The position numbers and the translations under genes are program-made. The notes under the pieces are model-generated. The model saw nothing but the letters and a program-made list of their open reading frames with translations, was not told the DNA's origin and searched no databases. Shown here piece by piece: positions 1 through 11,708 of a stretch of 64,000 nt of DNA (the first letter of the stretch is position 1; each line of letters starts with the position of its first letter). This DNA is from Paramarasmius palmivorus (taxonomy: Eukaryota > Basidiomycota > Agaricomycetes > Agaricales > Marasmiaceae). Location of the stretch: positions 248,001 to 312,000 of the forward strand of contig JAYKXP010000017.1 in the NCBI GenBank assembly GCA_037176845.1. The letters are read 5' to 3'.

Positions 1-289
1 CATAGTGATGCTAGACCAATGCGACTTACGCCGCGATCGGTGAGTCAGCACACCTCTTTACACATATAAAATTGACCCTTCTGCAGTCTAGAAGAGTTAG
101 CTTTCAGTCTATGTCACGTTTACGCCAAAGCTACTAGATCTGTCTCAATCCCAGCCCCAGTCTATTGTAAGTGGTCTCCAGATAGCCCGGACATGAGAAT
201 CACACTTAACCGTTATTACAGATGCGGACGTGAGTGGGATTTAGAGGCTGGCTTCTACTTGTTACATACTGACCCTTCCTCGATCCCAG

Positions 290-454
290 CTCGCTTGTGA
301 TCGTCTGAAGTTCCATATCTCGCATGATTCCGAAGTCCATTTTTCAGACAACTCAAGCTTTGGTGGAGAAGAAGAAGTATTTGACCTGGAACGCTGGAAA
401 AGGGCTTATAGACACGTTAACGATAGGGTCAACCAGACGATGTATTTCCTCTAA
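290..454 (+). CDS. Last exon of an unidentified gene entering from the left
   Basis: After a CCAG acceptor at 286-289 the sequence reads open for 54 codons to TAA at 452-454. The acidic and aromatic composition (for example FGGEEEVFDLERWKRAYRHV) looks like real protein rather than chance. Several donor and acceptor pairs lie just upstream (GTAAGT near 170, an acceptor near 220, GTGAGT near 230), so earlier exons, including a very short one at about 221-228, probably lead back to the window edge. I could not assign a family. The phase of the upstream exons is unresolved. Confidence 0.4.
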   Translation, partial: LACDRLKFHISHDSEVHFSDNSSFGGEEEVFDLERWKRAYRHVNDRVNQTMYFL

Positions 455-878
455 CTGTAGGTCTGTGCTCAAGTCGTCCTAACGTATTGTCTCTTCACTT
501 ACATGCATGTTGCAGTTTCTGTATTGCTTGGTACTCATTGTAGAACAATCGCTGTAATTCTTGACGCTGGCAGAGCACATCTGTATATTTGTACTTAAAT
601 GTAATCAATGTGACCGGACCTTTGATTGGACACGCATAAGCTCCGGATTTTCTGTATATGTACCGTGCCTTCGCGGTGGCATGCTCTACGTTGCCAAGTT
701 CCCTGAGACGGAAGCAGTGACGGAGCACGGACCACCGCATCCCGATCGATGTCGATATCAGTCGCAACATTTTTCTGTGTCCCGGAAGAAGTTGGAATGT
801 CGGGTCTGACTCGAGTCTGACTCAGGTTGAATTGTCACTTCTTCTCAAACAACCACCAATACTTTTCGACCTGCTCAA
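455..878. other. Intergenic region upstream of PDX1
   Basis: Only short overlapping open frames occur here. The last 50 bases are pyrimidine-rich and run into the PDX1 ATG, as expected for a basidiomycete 5' leader. No TATA box was evident. Confidence 0.5.
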
Positions 879-2259
879 ATGGCTACTCCAGCATCCACGA
901 CACCGACACCACAAGGCGCAGGCTCTTCTGCAAACCCCTCAGTTGCGCCTGCTAGACTAAAGGATGGCGGCTCGGGAGGAAGCAGTGTCGGGGGTTTTGG
1001 TGTACGTATTGTTTGCTTTGCCTCTCCTCGTGTTGTCTTTCCGAATTTTGCCTTCTTCATGCAATGATTGATGAACGATACAGGTCAAATCTGGGCTCGC
1101 TCAAATGTTGAAGGGAGGTGTCATTATGGACGTCGTCAACGCTGAACAGGCCAGAATAGCTGAGGAGGCAGGTGCTTGTGCTGTCATGGCCTTGGAACGT
1201 GTACCAGCGGATATCAGGGCGCAAGGAGGTGTTGCAAGAATGGTACGCCCTGATTTTTATCAAGTTCCGTGAACGCGGTTGATTGCCTTTCCTATGTAGA
1301 GCGACCCTAGACTCATCAAGGAGATCGTAGACGCGGTTACGATACCCGTGATGGCAAAAGTCAGGATCGGACATTTTGTAGAAGCCCAGGTCAATCAGGT
1401 CTACACTTTGCTAGTTTCGGGTCTCTCACTGCCATCTAGATCTTGCAAGCCCTCGGTATCGATTACATCGACGAATCCGAGGTTCTTACTCCTGCAGATG
1501 AGGAGCACCACATCAATAAGCACAACTTCAAAGTTCCGTTCGTTTGCGGTTCACGAAACCTTGGTGAAGCATTGAGAAGGATCTCAGAGGGTGCTGCTAT
1601 GATTAGAACAAAAGGCGAAGCTGGAACAGGAAATGTCGTCGAAGCGTACGCTCTCAGTGATTTGTCGAGTTCTTCAAGTCGCTGATACGGATGCAGCGTT
1701 CGTCACTCCCGAGCAATAGCCTCTGAAATCCGGAAGGCTTCTGCCATGAGCGAGGAAGAACTATACACATACGCCAAAGAAATTCAAGCACCATTCCATC
1801 TGCTGAAGGAAACCGCTCGCCTTAAGCGACTTCCTGTGGTTAATTTTGCGGCTGGAGGAATTGCTACCCCAGGTCTGTCACTATCGCAACTCGAAACAGA
1901 TGAGCCGTCCTGATACATCTATAGCTGACGCTGCGCTGATGATGCAACTTGGATGCGATGGTGTCTTTGTTGGCTCTGGAATCTTCAAGGTTGGTTGTTG
2001 AGACACGTTTTCCGTGTTCAGATATTTGAATTACTTGTAGTCTGGAGACGCAGCCAAGCGCGCTAGGGCAATCGTTCAGGCGGTGACTCACTACAACAAC
2101 CCCAAGCTACTAGCTGAGGTATCTGAAGACCTTGGTGAAGCAATGGTCGGATTGACAATGTGAGTCTGCGTTAGCTTGCATTACAGACTGTTGCTGACTC
2201 GGTCTGGAATTAGCGATGAAAACTTGAAGGGTGGTCACTTGGCCACGAGAGGGTGGTAA
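879..2259 (+). CDS. PDX1: Pyridoxal 5'-phosphate synthase subunit PDX1/SNZ
   Basis: This is the synthase subunit of the DXP-independent vitamin B6 pathway. It builds pyridoxal 5'-phosphate from a pentose phosphate, glyceraldehyde 3-phosphate and ammonia supplied by PDX2/SNO. Spliced exons give the PdxS barrel in order: [46 protein letters not shown] with the catalytic lysine, [21 protein letters not shown] with the intron inside the GEAGTGN loop, and [14 protein letters not shown]. It ends in LATRGW. The N-terminal 40 residues are Ser/Pro/Gly-rich. The first exon is 879-1001, the second 1084-1242, and about six introns can be placed, all restoring conserved sequence. No PDX2 partner is visible in the window. 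Confidence 0.96.
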
Positions 2260-3054
2260 TTCATCGACATGTCCGAGTCTTGGTTATTGGAGAGAAGAAA
2301 ACGAGACATGTAAACTAGATACTTACAAAATCGTAATGGGCGATGTGACGCGTGAATCTAGATTCTAGAGCTTTCTCTTTCACTGACCACGTGACTGTTC
2401 ACCTTTTTCACTCTACTACTTACTAGTACCAAGTTCCAACAGCAGAACACCATCTCAATGACACGCTTTCAGCTTTCTTTTAATGATATACACAATTCAA
2501 GCATAACCAAGAGTGTCTTGCTCTGAAATTGCCTGTCTCTGGACCAGACTGAGCCTCTGGCCAGTTTGGGACTCAGTGGCACTGGTGAGCACAATCCATC
2601 AAACTACCTGCGATAATGCTGAAAACATCTCATTTTCTTTGTAGCTTGTGTCTCATGTCGAAGTATACGGCCGTTATAAGAACCATATGGTTGCATAAGG
2701 TTGAAGCTTGTTTTTTTAAAGTTCGAACGACGTGGCAATATTCTGCCCGCTAGATCATGGATCCAAGGAAGTCTAGTTCTGTATAACAGGGACTGGCAGG
2801 GGCAGGTACGGAGATAGGGCATTTGGTGAGTACAAAGGGTCATCAGCTGGTGCTTACAAGTCGTGACATTGACAGCTGCATGTTGTAGGATGCCGTTTCA
2901 GAATCAATTGGTTCGAATTTGGTTTCTCGCTTCCTGAAATCGGATACATCACGCCGAAGACATATAAAACCCAGTGTTTTTCGGCGCGTTCTGAGAGTCC
3001 TTTGCCTCCTACCCTATCGTTCCTTTTCGTCACTCGTTTATTTGCAAACCTCTG
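2260..3054. other. Intergenic region with TATA box for the GH55 gene
   Basis: No coding signal was found. A TATA-like CATATAAAAC lies at 2961-2970, about 90 bases upstream of the GH55 start, followed by a pyrimidine-rich leader. Confidence 0.5.
2961..2970 (+). promoter_or_regulatory. TATA-like box of the GH55 gene
   Basis: CATATAAAAC lies 85-94 bases before the signal-peptide ATG at 3055. Confidence 0.4.
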
Positions 3055-6000
3055 ATGAGGCTATCATTCCTTCTATTGGGCATATTGCTCCAGTATGCCT
3101 CTATAGTCCTATCTCTCGGTACATCTTGTTCTGTACCTCTGGGTCTTGGGACAGCTGCCCCCGAAGATCCTTTCTGGCTTGAGACGATCAAACACCAAGG
3201 CGTTGCCGCATATAACCCCAACCCGTCTGAATATCAAGTTTTTCGAAACGTAAAGGATTTTGGTGCTAAAGGCGACGGGTTGACTGACGACACTCTGGCG
3301 ATAAAGTACGACAATTGCAGTTTTTCCGCGTTGCATCGAACTAATATCCTCCAGTAATGCAATAGCTGCGGGAAACCGATGCGGCGGCGGCTCGTGTCCC
3401 TCTTCCACGTGAATTCTGTTGTCCTAGATTGAGTCCAACGAGGTGTCTCTGACTAGAATTCCCATTTTCCAGTGTCACTCCAGCTATAGTCTATTTTCCT
3501 AAGGGGTGAGTGTGATTGTCATCAGGGCGAAGGCCGCTTGTGTCCATCATCACTCATTCACTCCAGGACATACCTTGTATCGACCCCGATCCTGGCATAT
3601 TACTATACGCAGCTCATCGGAGACGCAAAGAATCTTCCTACGTTATTGGCATCGGAAACTTTTGACGGTTTGGCTGTTATTGGTGCGCATGTCTAGTTTC
3701 CGGCCTGGATAATACTGAAATCTGGGTTAAACGATAGACGCTGATCCGTGAGTATCCTGTTCATCTTCACGGTTCATCTGGCTAAGACGGCCGCGAAAGG
3801 TACATCCCGGGCGGTAATGGGGCGCAATGGTACCAAAACCAAAACAACTTGTGAGCCGAGTCTACGTTAACAATCTAAACTGGCATTGACAATGCTCGGA
3901 CATAAATCAGCTTCCGCTCGGTGCGCAACTTTGTCATCGACACTAGACGGTGAGCACCCCAACCCTGCGACCCCGGCGAATGATGTCTCACACTCATAAT
4001 AGTATTCCACCTGCAAACGCTGCGGGAACAGGGATTCACTGGCAAGTCGCGCAAGCTACGAGTTTAATGAACATCGTGTTCCACCTGTCAGATGCACCAG
4101 ACACCGCTCATCAAGGTGAAACTTTCGTACTGGACCCTGCATAGTGCTCATAGTTTCTCTTCAGGAATTTGGATGGAGAATGGAAGGTAGAGAGTGGCAG
4201 TTTCATTCGTCAAAAATCAACCTGAATAACCTGGCCAAATGACAGCGGCGGCTTCATGGGTGATCTCGTTTTCAACGGAGGTGAACTTCCACTTGAAACT
4301 TTCCGTGAAGTGACTGTTATTCTGATGAGTCGCTAGGGAAATACGCCATGTGGGTTGGGAATCAACAGTAAGTAAACCGAAGAACTCAAAGTGCTCATCT
4401 AGTAATGTTATATTAAGGTTCACTGTCCGAAATGTGACTATGATTAATTCTAATACCGCCGTTTTTGCGGTGTGGAACTGGGGTGAGTAATTAAGCATGA
4501 CGCGGGCTTTAGTGCATGGACTTAAAGGATAACTCAGGTTGGACCTTCCAAGGTATCACCATTAACAATTGCACGGTGAGTAACTCCAAAGTCCTAGCTT
4601 GCCTAGTGCGTTCACTTCGTTTACTCACTACTCCTCGCAGGTTGGGTTCGAAGTGGCAACTGGCGGTTTAACCCTGGAAACCCAGGTTGGTGTTTCATCG
4701 CTATGACGGGCCTGGCTCATCTCAATGTAATTGTGACCCGGACTTTGCTAGACAGTTGGCGCAGAAGGTTGGTTGCATTTCTGTCGCGGTGTCCTTAAAA
4801 TCAAATCAATGACCAAAACACGTCCCCACATAGCTATCATCGATGCTCTGGTTACCGACACACCGATATTCGTTCGAACATCCAAACCAAGCAACGGCTC
4901 GCTTGCAGGGTCCTTGGTTCTCAATAACGCTCGATTAATCAACGTCCCGATCGCGGTGGGTGTTTTGAATGGGCCAACAGTCTTACCAGGCGGTACGATG
5001 ACAATCAACTCCTGGGGTCAAGGAAATGTTTTCGTCGGATCAGACAGCGCTGGGAGTTTCACACAAGGAGATATCCCTGCAAACAAACCAAGCGTTCTTC
5101 TAGATAACGCGGGTCGCATCTTCGGCAAAATGCACCCGCAATACGAGGACTACTCCGTGAGTCGTTTCGGGATATACATCCGCCTGTTTCGTTCTGAAGA
5201 TGCTGAAGGTCGACCAATTTGTAAGCGTCAAGGACGAAGGTGCTAAAGGTGACGGTGTAAGCGACGACACTGCTGCGCTTCAAGCAATATTTGACAAGGT
5301 GAGTATTTCAATACATATTGAATGCTCCCGCGCTCATGGGTTCACACAGTTTGCTGGCTGTAAATTGATCTACTTTGACGCTGGAACGTAAGAAGCGGAT
5401 ATGATAACGTTGTATAACTGCTAATGGGCGATGTTCAGATATGTTGTTACCTCAACTCTGACCATTCCGGCTGGTTCACAGATCGTTGGAGAAGCTTGGT
5501 CCGTCATCGCAGGTCAAGGTCCCATTTTCTATGACTATAACAACCCGGTACCTGTCGTTCGTGCTGGCGAGCCCGACTCGGAAGGTGTTTTGGAAATTAC
5601 TGATATGCTGTTCACGACAATTGGGCCAGGTCAGTGTGGCTTACACTATAGCTATCTGTAAATGGATTCACATTATCGTAATGTAGCTCCCGGGGCCATA
5701 GTCGTCGAATGGAACGTAAAGCAGCCTGAAGGGCTGAATGGAGCCACAGGAATGTGGGATACTCACATCAGGCAAGCAACCGATTTTTGACACGATAGAT
5801 TCCAACTAAAGTAATCTTCATAGACTTGGCGGCGGTAAGTTGCCACTCTTCGTACACGAATTGAATTGACATTATTCCAATATTCAAAGCTGCTGGCACT
5901 CAACTTGAATTGGAGTGTCCTTCGGATGGCAGCAATGGTTATGACCACTGCTTTGCGGCCTTCCTTGCTCTTCACTTAAAACCGTCCTCGACGGCATACC

Positions 6001-6921
6001 TCGAAGTGAGTTTTGGACGAACGACAAGTTCAACGCAATTTATGTGCTGTAGGGTTCCTGGATCTGGTTGGCTGATCATGTACTCGATGCTGACGGAATC
6101 TCCCAAATCTCCATCTACTCTGGCCGCGGTGTGCTCTCCGAGTCAGAAGGGCCTGTCTGGATGATTGGTGTCAGTACGTGCCATCCTCTCTACCCACTAT
6201 TTCTTTCGCTAATGTATACTCGCAGATTGTACGTTTGAAAGTACATCGCATCTGCTGCTGTTATTAAACTCGTCTTTTTCCATAGCTGAACATCATGTTC
6301 AATATCAATTCCAGCTCGACAACGCAAAAAACCATTATCTGGGTTTGATACAAACAGAAACGGTAGGTGCGCTTAATCTGCACAAACCTGGCAAACTGAT
6401 GAACGTTTTGGTAGCCTTACTTCCAGCCCAATCCAGCACCTTCCGCACCTTTCGTTACGAACTGCGCCTTCAATGATCCCGATTATTTCGATGGAGGTGC
6501 GTGGGCTTTGAGAGTGATAGAATCTGAGGGTATCATCATCTTCGGTGCGTTTTTTGGCAGTTGGTCTCCTCATCATTAAACAATGCGTGTCGACAGGTGC
6601 GGGGCTTTACAGTCTCTTCAAGGTATGTTCATATTCGTCATCACCGCCCGTGTTCTCACTCGTTTCATCCTCGCGCAGCATTACGAGCAAACTTGTCTCG
6701 ACACGATGGATTGCCAATCTCAGATTGTCGACATCGATGATGTATCGGAAGTCAATATCTACAGTCTTACAACTCTCGGAGTAACATATCAGCTCAGCGT
6801 CAACGAGCAGGGTATCATCAACCACAATAGCAATATCAACGGATTTGCTCAGACAGTGACTGCTTGGAGCCCGGGAGGTTTACATATTGATGTTGAAGTT
6901 GGGGTATCATTGGAAATTTGA
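3055..6921 (+). CDS. Secreted GH55 exo-beta-1,3-glucanase-like protein
   Basis: This is probably an extracellular exo-beta-1,3-glucanase acting on fungal wall or storage glucan. It starts with a signal peptide (MRLSFLLLGILLQYASIVLS). The family hallmark follows: two pectate-lyase-like beta-helix modules, each opening with a related motif, VKDFGAKGDGLTDDT near residue 65 and VKDEGAKGDGVSDDTAAL in the second half. Other blocks that fit GH55 are LIYFDAGTYVVTSTLTIP, IVGEAWSVIAGQGP, PGAIVVEWNV, HLKPSSTAYLEGSWIWLADH and SLFKHYEQTCL. The gene is cut by many short introns, some barely longer than 45 bases. The start is the ATG of the signal peptide and the stop follows VGVSLEI. Laminarin versus wall-glucan specificity cannot be told from sequence. 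Confidence 0.88.
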
Positions 6922-7024
6922 GAACTGGGCGGACTTCTACTAGGATTGTTTGTGATGTTATCGGTTTGCTTCATTGCCTTTGAAAAATGTAGGTTACCTA
7001 CCAGAAAGTGAACCCGCGTCAATG

Positions 7025-7862
7025 TTATCCTCGCCGATAAGAAATACTCCTTCCAGTCGACCGACCTGGATCTGAAGCACGCCTCGCACTTGTGTGTTCT
7101 GTTGCTGATGGACGCGACGCGTTGGGTGGCGACAAGCTTGAATGGGTACTACTAGGATCGGGCGGGAGGCAACTGGGAATGAGGTCTCGAACGATCCTCT
7201 CTAAATGAGCCAGACGATCCTTCAATTCATCAAACTCTGCGCGTGTGACCACGCTTTCCTTTGAGCGTGAAAATGACCATATGGGTTCCGTGTCATCTGT
7301 GACCCTTGAGTTTGAACTCGAGTATTGACAAGGCTCATTCCGGGACTTGCATTCTGCGCAGGGGTGGTTTCTGTGGCCTACTTTTAAGCAAGCAATGAAT
7401 ATGTAAGTCGAAAGCGACGTACCGGTTACATTTAGCCTTACGTCGCCTACAACCTAATGAACTTCAGTTTCGATGAAGAGTGGCGCACTGATATCGATAC
7501 TCACTCATACAACTCAACAATGGTCTATTGATGCGCCGTCTCTTTCTGATAGCCTCCATGTCTTTGTTTGATTCCGCTTCAGAGACTGACGTTCCCGAGT
7601 GCGATGGAGAAGGAGAATGCTTGGGCGGGGAATGTAATGGTATCGTCGACGTTTCGCCGATTGAAATACTGGGCCGACCCACTTGAAGTGCCGGCACGGG
7701 TTTTCTGCTTAGAGGAGGCAGACGTTCCTGCAGGGAGAAGTATCCCGGTAGTTGATCGCGCAAGGGAGGTAAAGTCCTTGACCATGTCTGCTCAGGCCTA
7801 TCCGTACGTTGAGGTTTTAGCGGGATATGAGATGTGGAAGCACTGAAGTGGGTATCCGACAT
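7025..7862 (-). CDS. Compact Zn2Cys6 (Gal4-type) DNA-binding protein
   Basis: Three exons (7862-7505, 7453-7423, 7370-7025) splice into a protein of about 245 residues. Residues about 1-105 form a Pro/Ser-rich disordered arm. A basic patch KRRRINRPLLSC then leads into a perfect binuclear cluster with spacing Cx2Cx6Cx5Cx2Cx6C (CMSCRRRKAKCNR, then NHPCAECKSRNEPC). Both introns fall inside the zinc cluster, and only the chosen splice sites keep all six cysteines. A heptad-like segment, EFDELKDRLAHLERIVRDLI, follows and should act as the dimerisation coiled coil. The large C-terminal regulatory domain of most Zn2Cys6 factors is absent, which makes this a small member. It could regulate genes carrying CCG/CGG half-sites nearby; that is inference. 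Confidence 0.8.
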
Positions 7863-8623
7863 GGAGGTTTGAACACAGCGCGATAGCAGCGTTCTGGATT
7901 TTAGTACCAGCTTAGAATTGATTTAACAGGGGGTGTTCGATCGATCCTAAGATTTGCATGAGATACGATCGTCGAATGCGGATTTTATGGAGTGAAACTG
8001 TGAAAGTCCCTTGCTTTATTAGAGGGTATATGCCAATGCTACCAGACCTTGTAATTGCACGTACACAGTAGAGCACCAGTTAGTCAAGTCGTCACTCGTA
8101 CTGAGGTTTCCAGGTGCGGCTTTGGATACGACTTGGGGGGTGACATATATGGGTAAGACAGGATTCGATACAGGATTCGATATAGCAACTGTGCTAGCAC
8201 CCAGAGTCCGGAGCTTTCGAATAGAACAAAGGCAAGCTCAGGAGTGAAATCCGTTCTAAAATTGATTCCTTGCGTTTAGATATCGTTCCATGAGAAGCAA
8301 TATGATAGCTGTAGAGAAGGGTCGAATCGATGCCTCGATGCCTTCGATGATGGTGGTCGAGGACGACAAGTCGTTTTGCCTGCCGATCAATGCCACCGCT
8401 TCAATTTAGGAAAATTCACGTGTCGGTCGAAATGCTTCCCTTGTCTTGTTCCTCCACCAAGTCCATTGGCTCCAAGCGCCTTATTGTTCTTTTATTGTCA
8501 TTCTCTCGGAGATGAACACAGACATACAACAAAGTGTTCCGTTTCCCAAAACACGGCCCTTCAACGACTCTGGTATTGCTTCTTTCACCTCTACCTTCAA
8601 CTACCCGAACTGACATTTACTTG
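7863..8623. other. Divergent promoter region
   Basis: This region separates the Zn2Cys6 gene from the RING-like gene. It holds a small direct duplication of ACAGGATTCGAT near 8159-8182 and no convincing open frame. Confidence 0.4.
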
Positions 8624-10129
8624 ATGAATTGCTCACCTTTGCTGTCCTTTACACCCCGAAATCCTCTTTCTCGGCGACCTTCATTGACCCCCATTCGCCT
8701 TGACTCGATATCAGAGCATCCAGAGTTCGAACATAGTTCTGGTGACAACGACGGTTACAATGTTAGCCTCAATCTTGGGGCAGAGTCCCCGAAATCCATC
8801 TTAAACGACGAAATGACCTCTTCGCCCGTATCTGAAGATTCGCAATCCTCTGTCACTCACAGCAGTCGACCAGAAGATGATTGGACACGTTCAGGTTTAG
8901 CCGTGCATACGAATGTGCCGATGCGAGCAAGGAATTGGAGATCTAGTTCCTTTGGAGAGAAACAGAGGAAGCACCCAAGGTTGGGGCGAGAAACTGTGGA
9001 CAGAGATTGTGGTATATGGTTAGTTCATCTCCTGTTGGCTTCCTTCGGGCCGCATTGTTCACACTTTACGATACTTCAGTTTTGAGATCGCCGTATCTCC
9101 TTCAAGAACGCTGTGTTGCGGGAAGCTCTTCTGTTACGAACACATCTGTGATGTAGGTGACCCTCATCGTGGCTACGAATGCATTTTGATGTTCTCATTT
9201 AGTGGCTCCATGGCGCTGGATCCGATGGTCGTTGTCCAGCTTGTGGCACCCATTGCTCCGTTGATACAGGTGTTTTATCCCTTGCACCCCCACCTCTGCG
9301 GTCGCCTCCTAACACCCCTGTGGGAAACATGATGCACATATCACCTCCAAAGGTCGTCCCGACAACAACTCCTGTCAATGAGTTGGTCGAGATCAAGTTT
9401 GCGCGCCCGACTCCCCTCCAGATAAAGGTTCCTTCCGAACACTCCAGCGTCACGAGGCGAAAGCTGTCAACATCATCAGGATCATCCAGCGGTTCCTCTT
9501 CTCCCGAAACATCAACGTCCTCTACAGTAGTCGGAAGTGCAGTATCAGAGGAGTGTGCCAAGCTAGGAGAATTCTTCAAAACCCGCGTACGTGCTTACAC
9601 CGACACCGATCAGCTCCTTTTATCGGAGACCGCTAAGATCCTCCGTCGAAAGCTACAAGCTGAGGCATGGTCGCCTTCCTCATCATGCGTGGCTTCAGAT
9701 GAAGATGACGACTCAAGCAAAGGACGAGAGCCACGCAGACAGGATTCTGATGGACTAGAATCGAGACATCCAGATGCTCATATCTATAGTCCCCATGCAC
9801 TTGAAGCTGTGGTGACGGATGTCATCGAGAGGGACAAGACGCCCACACCATCGAATGGTAATGTCCACTTACCGAGGCGGCGGTCTTTTACAAGTGTTCA
9901 ACGACGACGACCGTCGTTATCGTCACGCAGATCTTCGCGCTCGTCATCTATATCGCGTTCATCATCGACGCGGACAATACAAGCCCTTGCGGGCTCACCG
10001 ACTAATACAATGCAGGCTATGCAACCAGATACGTTGATTCCCTTGGTGGGACCTGTATCGTTTGAGGCTGCAGAAAGGGTGCTAAGCATAATTGGATTGA
10101 TCATTGTGTACTATGTCTTGTTTACTTGA
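8624..10129 (+). CDS. Tail-anchored RING-like zinc-finger protein
   Basis: Exons 8624-9018, 9080-9152 and 9203-10129 join to give about 464 residues. After a Ser-rich N-terminus, residues about 129-180 carry a cross-brace zinc finger: CGICFEIA, then TLCCGKLFCYEHICDWL, then RCPACG. All cysteines and the histidine appear only when both introns are removed, which supports the model. The order after the first pair is Cys, Cys, Cys, His rather than the classical Cys-His-Cys-Cys order, so this is a RING variant. The middle is low-complexity Ser/Arg/Glu. The last 17 residues (RVLSIIGLIIVYYVLFT) form a hydrophobic anchor with no lumenal tail. The role is probably a ubiquitin-ligase-like factor on the ER or outer mitochondrial membrane. 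ATG 8624 is the first in-frame ATG. Confidence 0.75.
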
Positions 10130-10359
10130 AAGGAAAGGTGTATCTCTAGTGTGATATAATGTGTATTTCTATAGCGTTGTTGTATGTACATCTACTGTGT
10201 CACTAATCAACTTGTACAATGGAATCGTAGCATACCCCATGTGATGTTTTTAACCTCACAACTAATTTTCTGATCGTGCATGGTCGCATGCTTCACTAAC
10301 TGAGGAACCCATTTTTAGAATGTACCATACATTGCAATCGTCAGAAGGACTGGAATCCC

Positions 10360-11295
10360 TTAATCGACCGGCGCCCTAGCAGCTTCCTTCTCGCCCTTGA
10401 GGATGTTCTCTACATTCGCGCCGAGTTTCTTGCGTATTTCTGGCGACAAGGGAGGTTGCTTCGATGAATAGCCAAGGCCTGTAATAGTTATTAATAAAAA
10501 ATACAGTGCATGAGGGTGTAGGGACATACTAAGACTTGGATATTGAAGTGGAAGTTCGTCCGTCTTGATGGGAAGCGTGGAAAGATCGAGAGGGAAGGGC
10601 GGGCCTATCCAGGCATTGCGTATCTCGTGGTCACTGAGGACAATGAGGAGTTGTTGGTGTGGTCTCTGACTTTACGGTTCACTTACGCGCGCTGTAGAGA
10701 ACGATGATCAGAACAAAGCGATAAAAAGTAGGGGTTCGTAATTACATGTTCCCGAGTGAGTGGGTGTACAAGAATGCTAGTTTGGGATGAGTGGAATATT
10801 TCCAAGCACAATTTCAGTCCTTTCGCACCTCAACTTCCCTCTGTTCATGCAAAGGTACGAGAACACGGAGGAGAACGTCTCAGACGGAACCCAAATTTCG
10901 TACGAGCCTGAAATACAGACCGTTATACGTATCTTTAATAGAACGAAGCAACAACTCACCAACGGGATGCGGGCCAATTGGATCAGTGTTGACTCTGAAG
11001 AGTGGAACAGCGACAAATGCACCATCCCGCCTCAATCGTAACACGGCATCTCGAAGTTCCAACGCGGCATGGTGCTCTTCTGCATTCTTCTGGTGGAAAT
11101 AAATGTCTTGAGGGCTTGCAAGTCAGCCATGCTAGCACGTTTTCAACTCAGGAAGACGCGTCTCACGAAAATGCCATTCCCTGTAGAATAGACTGTCAAA
11201 TCAACGCCCAACGATTAGAAGATGACCACTTACTTGATCTCGGTTTCAAGGACGGTAGGCAAATCTGTCACGGGTGTCTTCTGCGTATCCTCCAT
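10360..11295 (-). CDS. DOPA 4,5-dioxygenase family protein
   Basis: This protein is likely to cleave the catechol ring of L-DOPA or a related substrate by extradiol 4,5-cleavage. The family is known from Amanita muscaria, where it makes betalamic acid and muscaflavin precursors. Spliced motifs match the family: EWHFHIYFHQKN with metal-binding histidines, VNTDPIGPHPVGSYEIWVP, ILVHPLTREHRADHE, and AWIGPPFPLDLSTLP. Exon 1 is 11295-11234. A 5-nt microexon at 10691-10687 is needed to keep frame between REH and DHE. The C-terminus ends in a Lys/Glu-rich tail, about 190-200 residues in all. It faces the GH1 gene across a 413-bp divergent promoter. The true substrate is not known from sequence. Confidence 0.86.
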
Positions 11296-11708
11296 ACTGC
11301 CGCTTAGGGAGAGATTTCTCAATTCTGTTGCAAGATTACGCTGGTAATTCATGCACAAGGTTGGGAAGAAACGAGGGTATTTCTGGTTTTGTAAGCGCTC
11401 ATGTCAGCGTTTCCTTTGAACCTCCACCATCATCATGCTCACCTAGGCTTCTTTTCTGATCCTACTCAGTTCTCTATACGAAACAGTGGCATTCACGTCG
11501 TCCGACCCTGCTCTTTGTACGCTCCACCAAGAACAGGAGGAAATGTGAGCAAATGTATGGAAAGTTGGGCTAAACTCGCCCTCGTGACAAACTTCTTCGG
11601 ACTCGTATCAATTTCTCGCACTCGTATCATGAAACAAACGACAGAAGCTACCACCCAACCACTATAAAGCAATGACATTAGAAAGCCACCAGTTGCCCAC
11701 ATCAAAAA
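11296..11708. promoter_or_regulatory. Bidirectional promoter between the dioxygenase and GH1 genes
   Basis: The two start codons face away from each other across this 413-bp gap. I saw no open frame of substance, only short overlapping ones. Confidence 0.4.

Noticed and set aside
9199..9579. 126-codon minus frame opposite the RING-like gene
   Set aside because: It is antisense to a well-supported coding exon of the RING-like gene, which explains the open frame.
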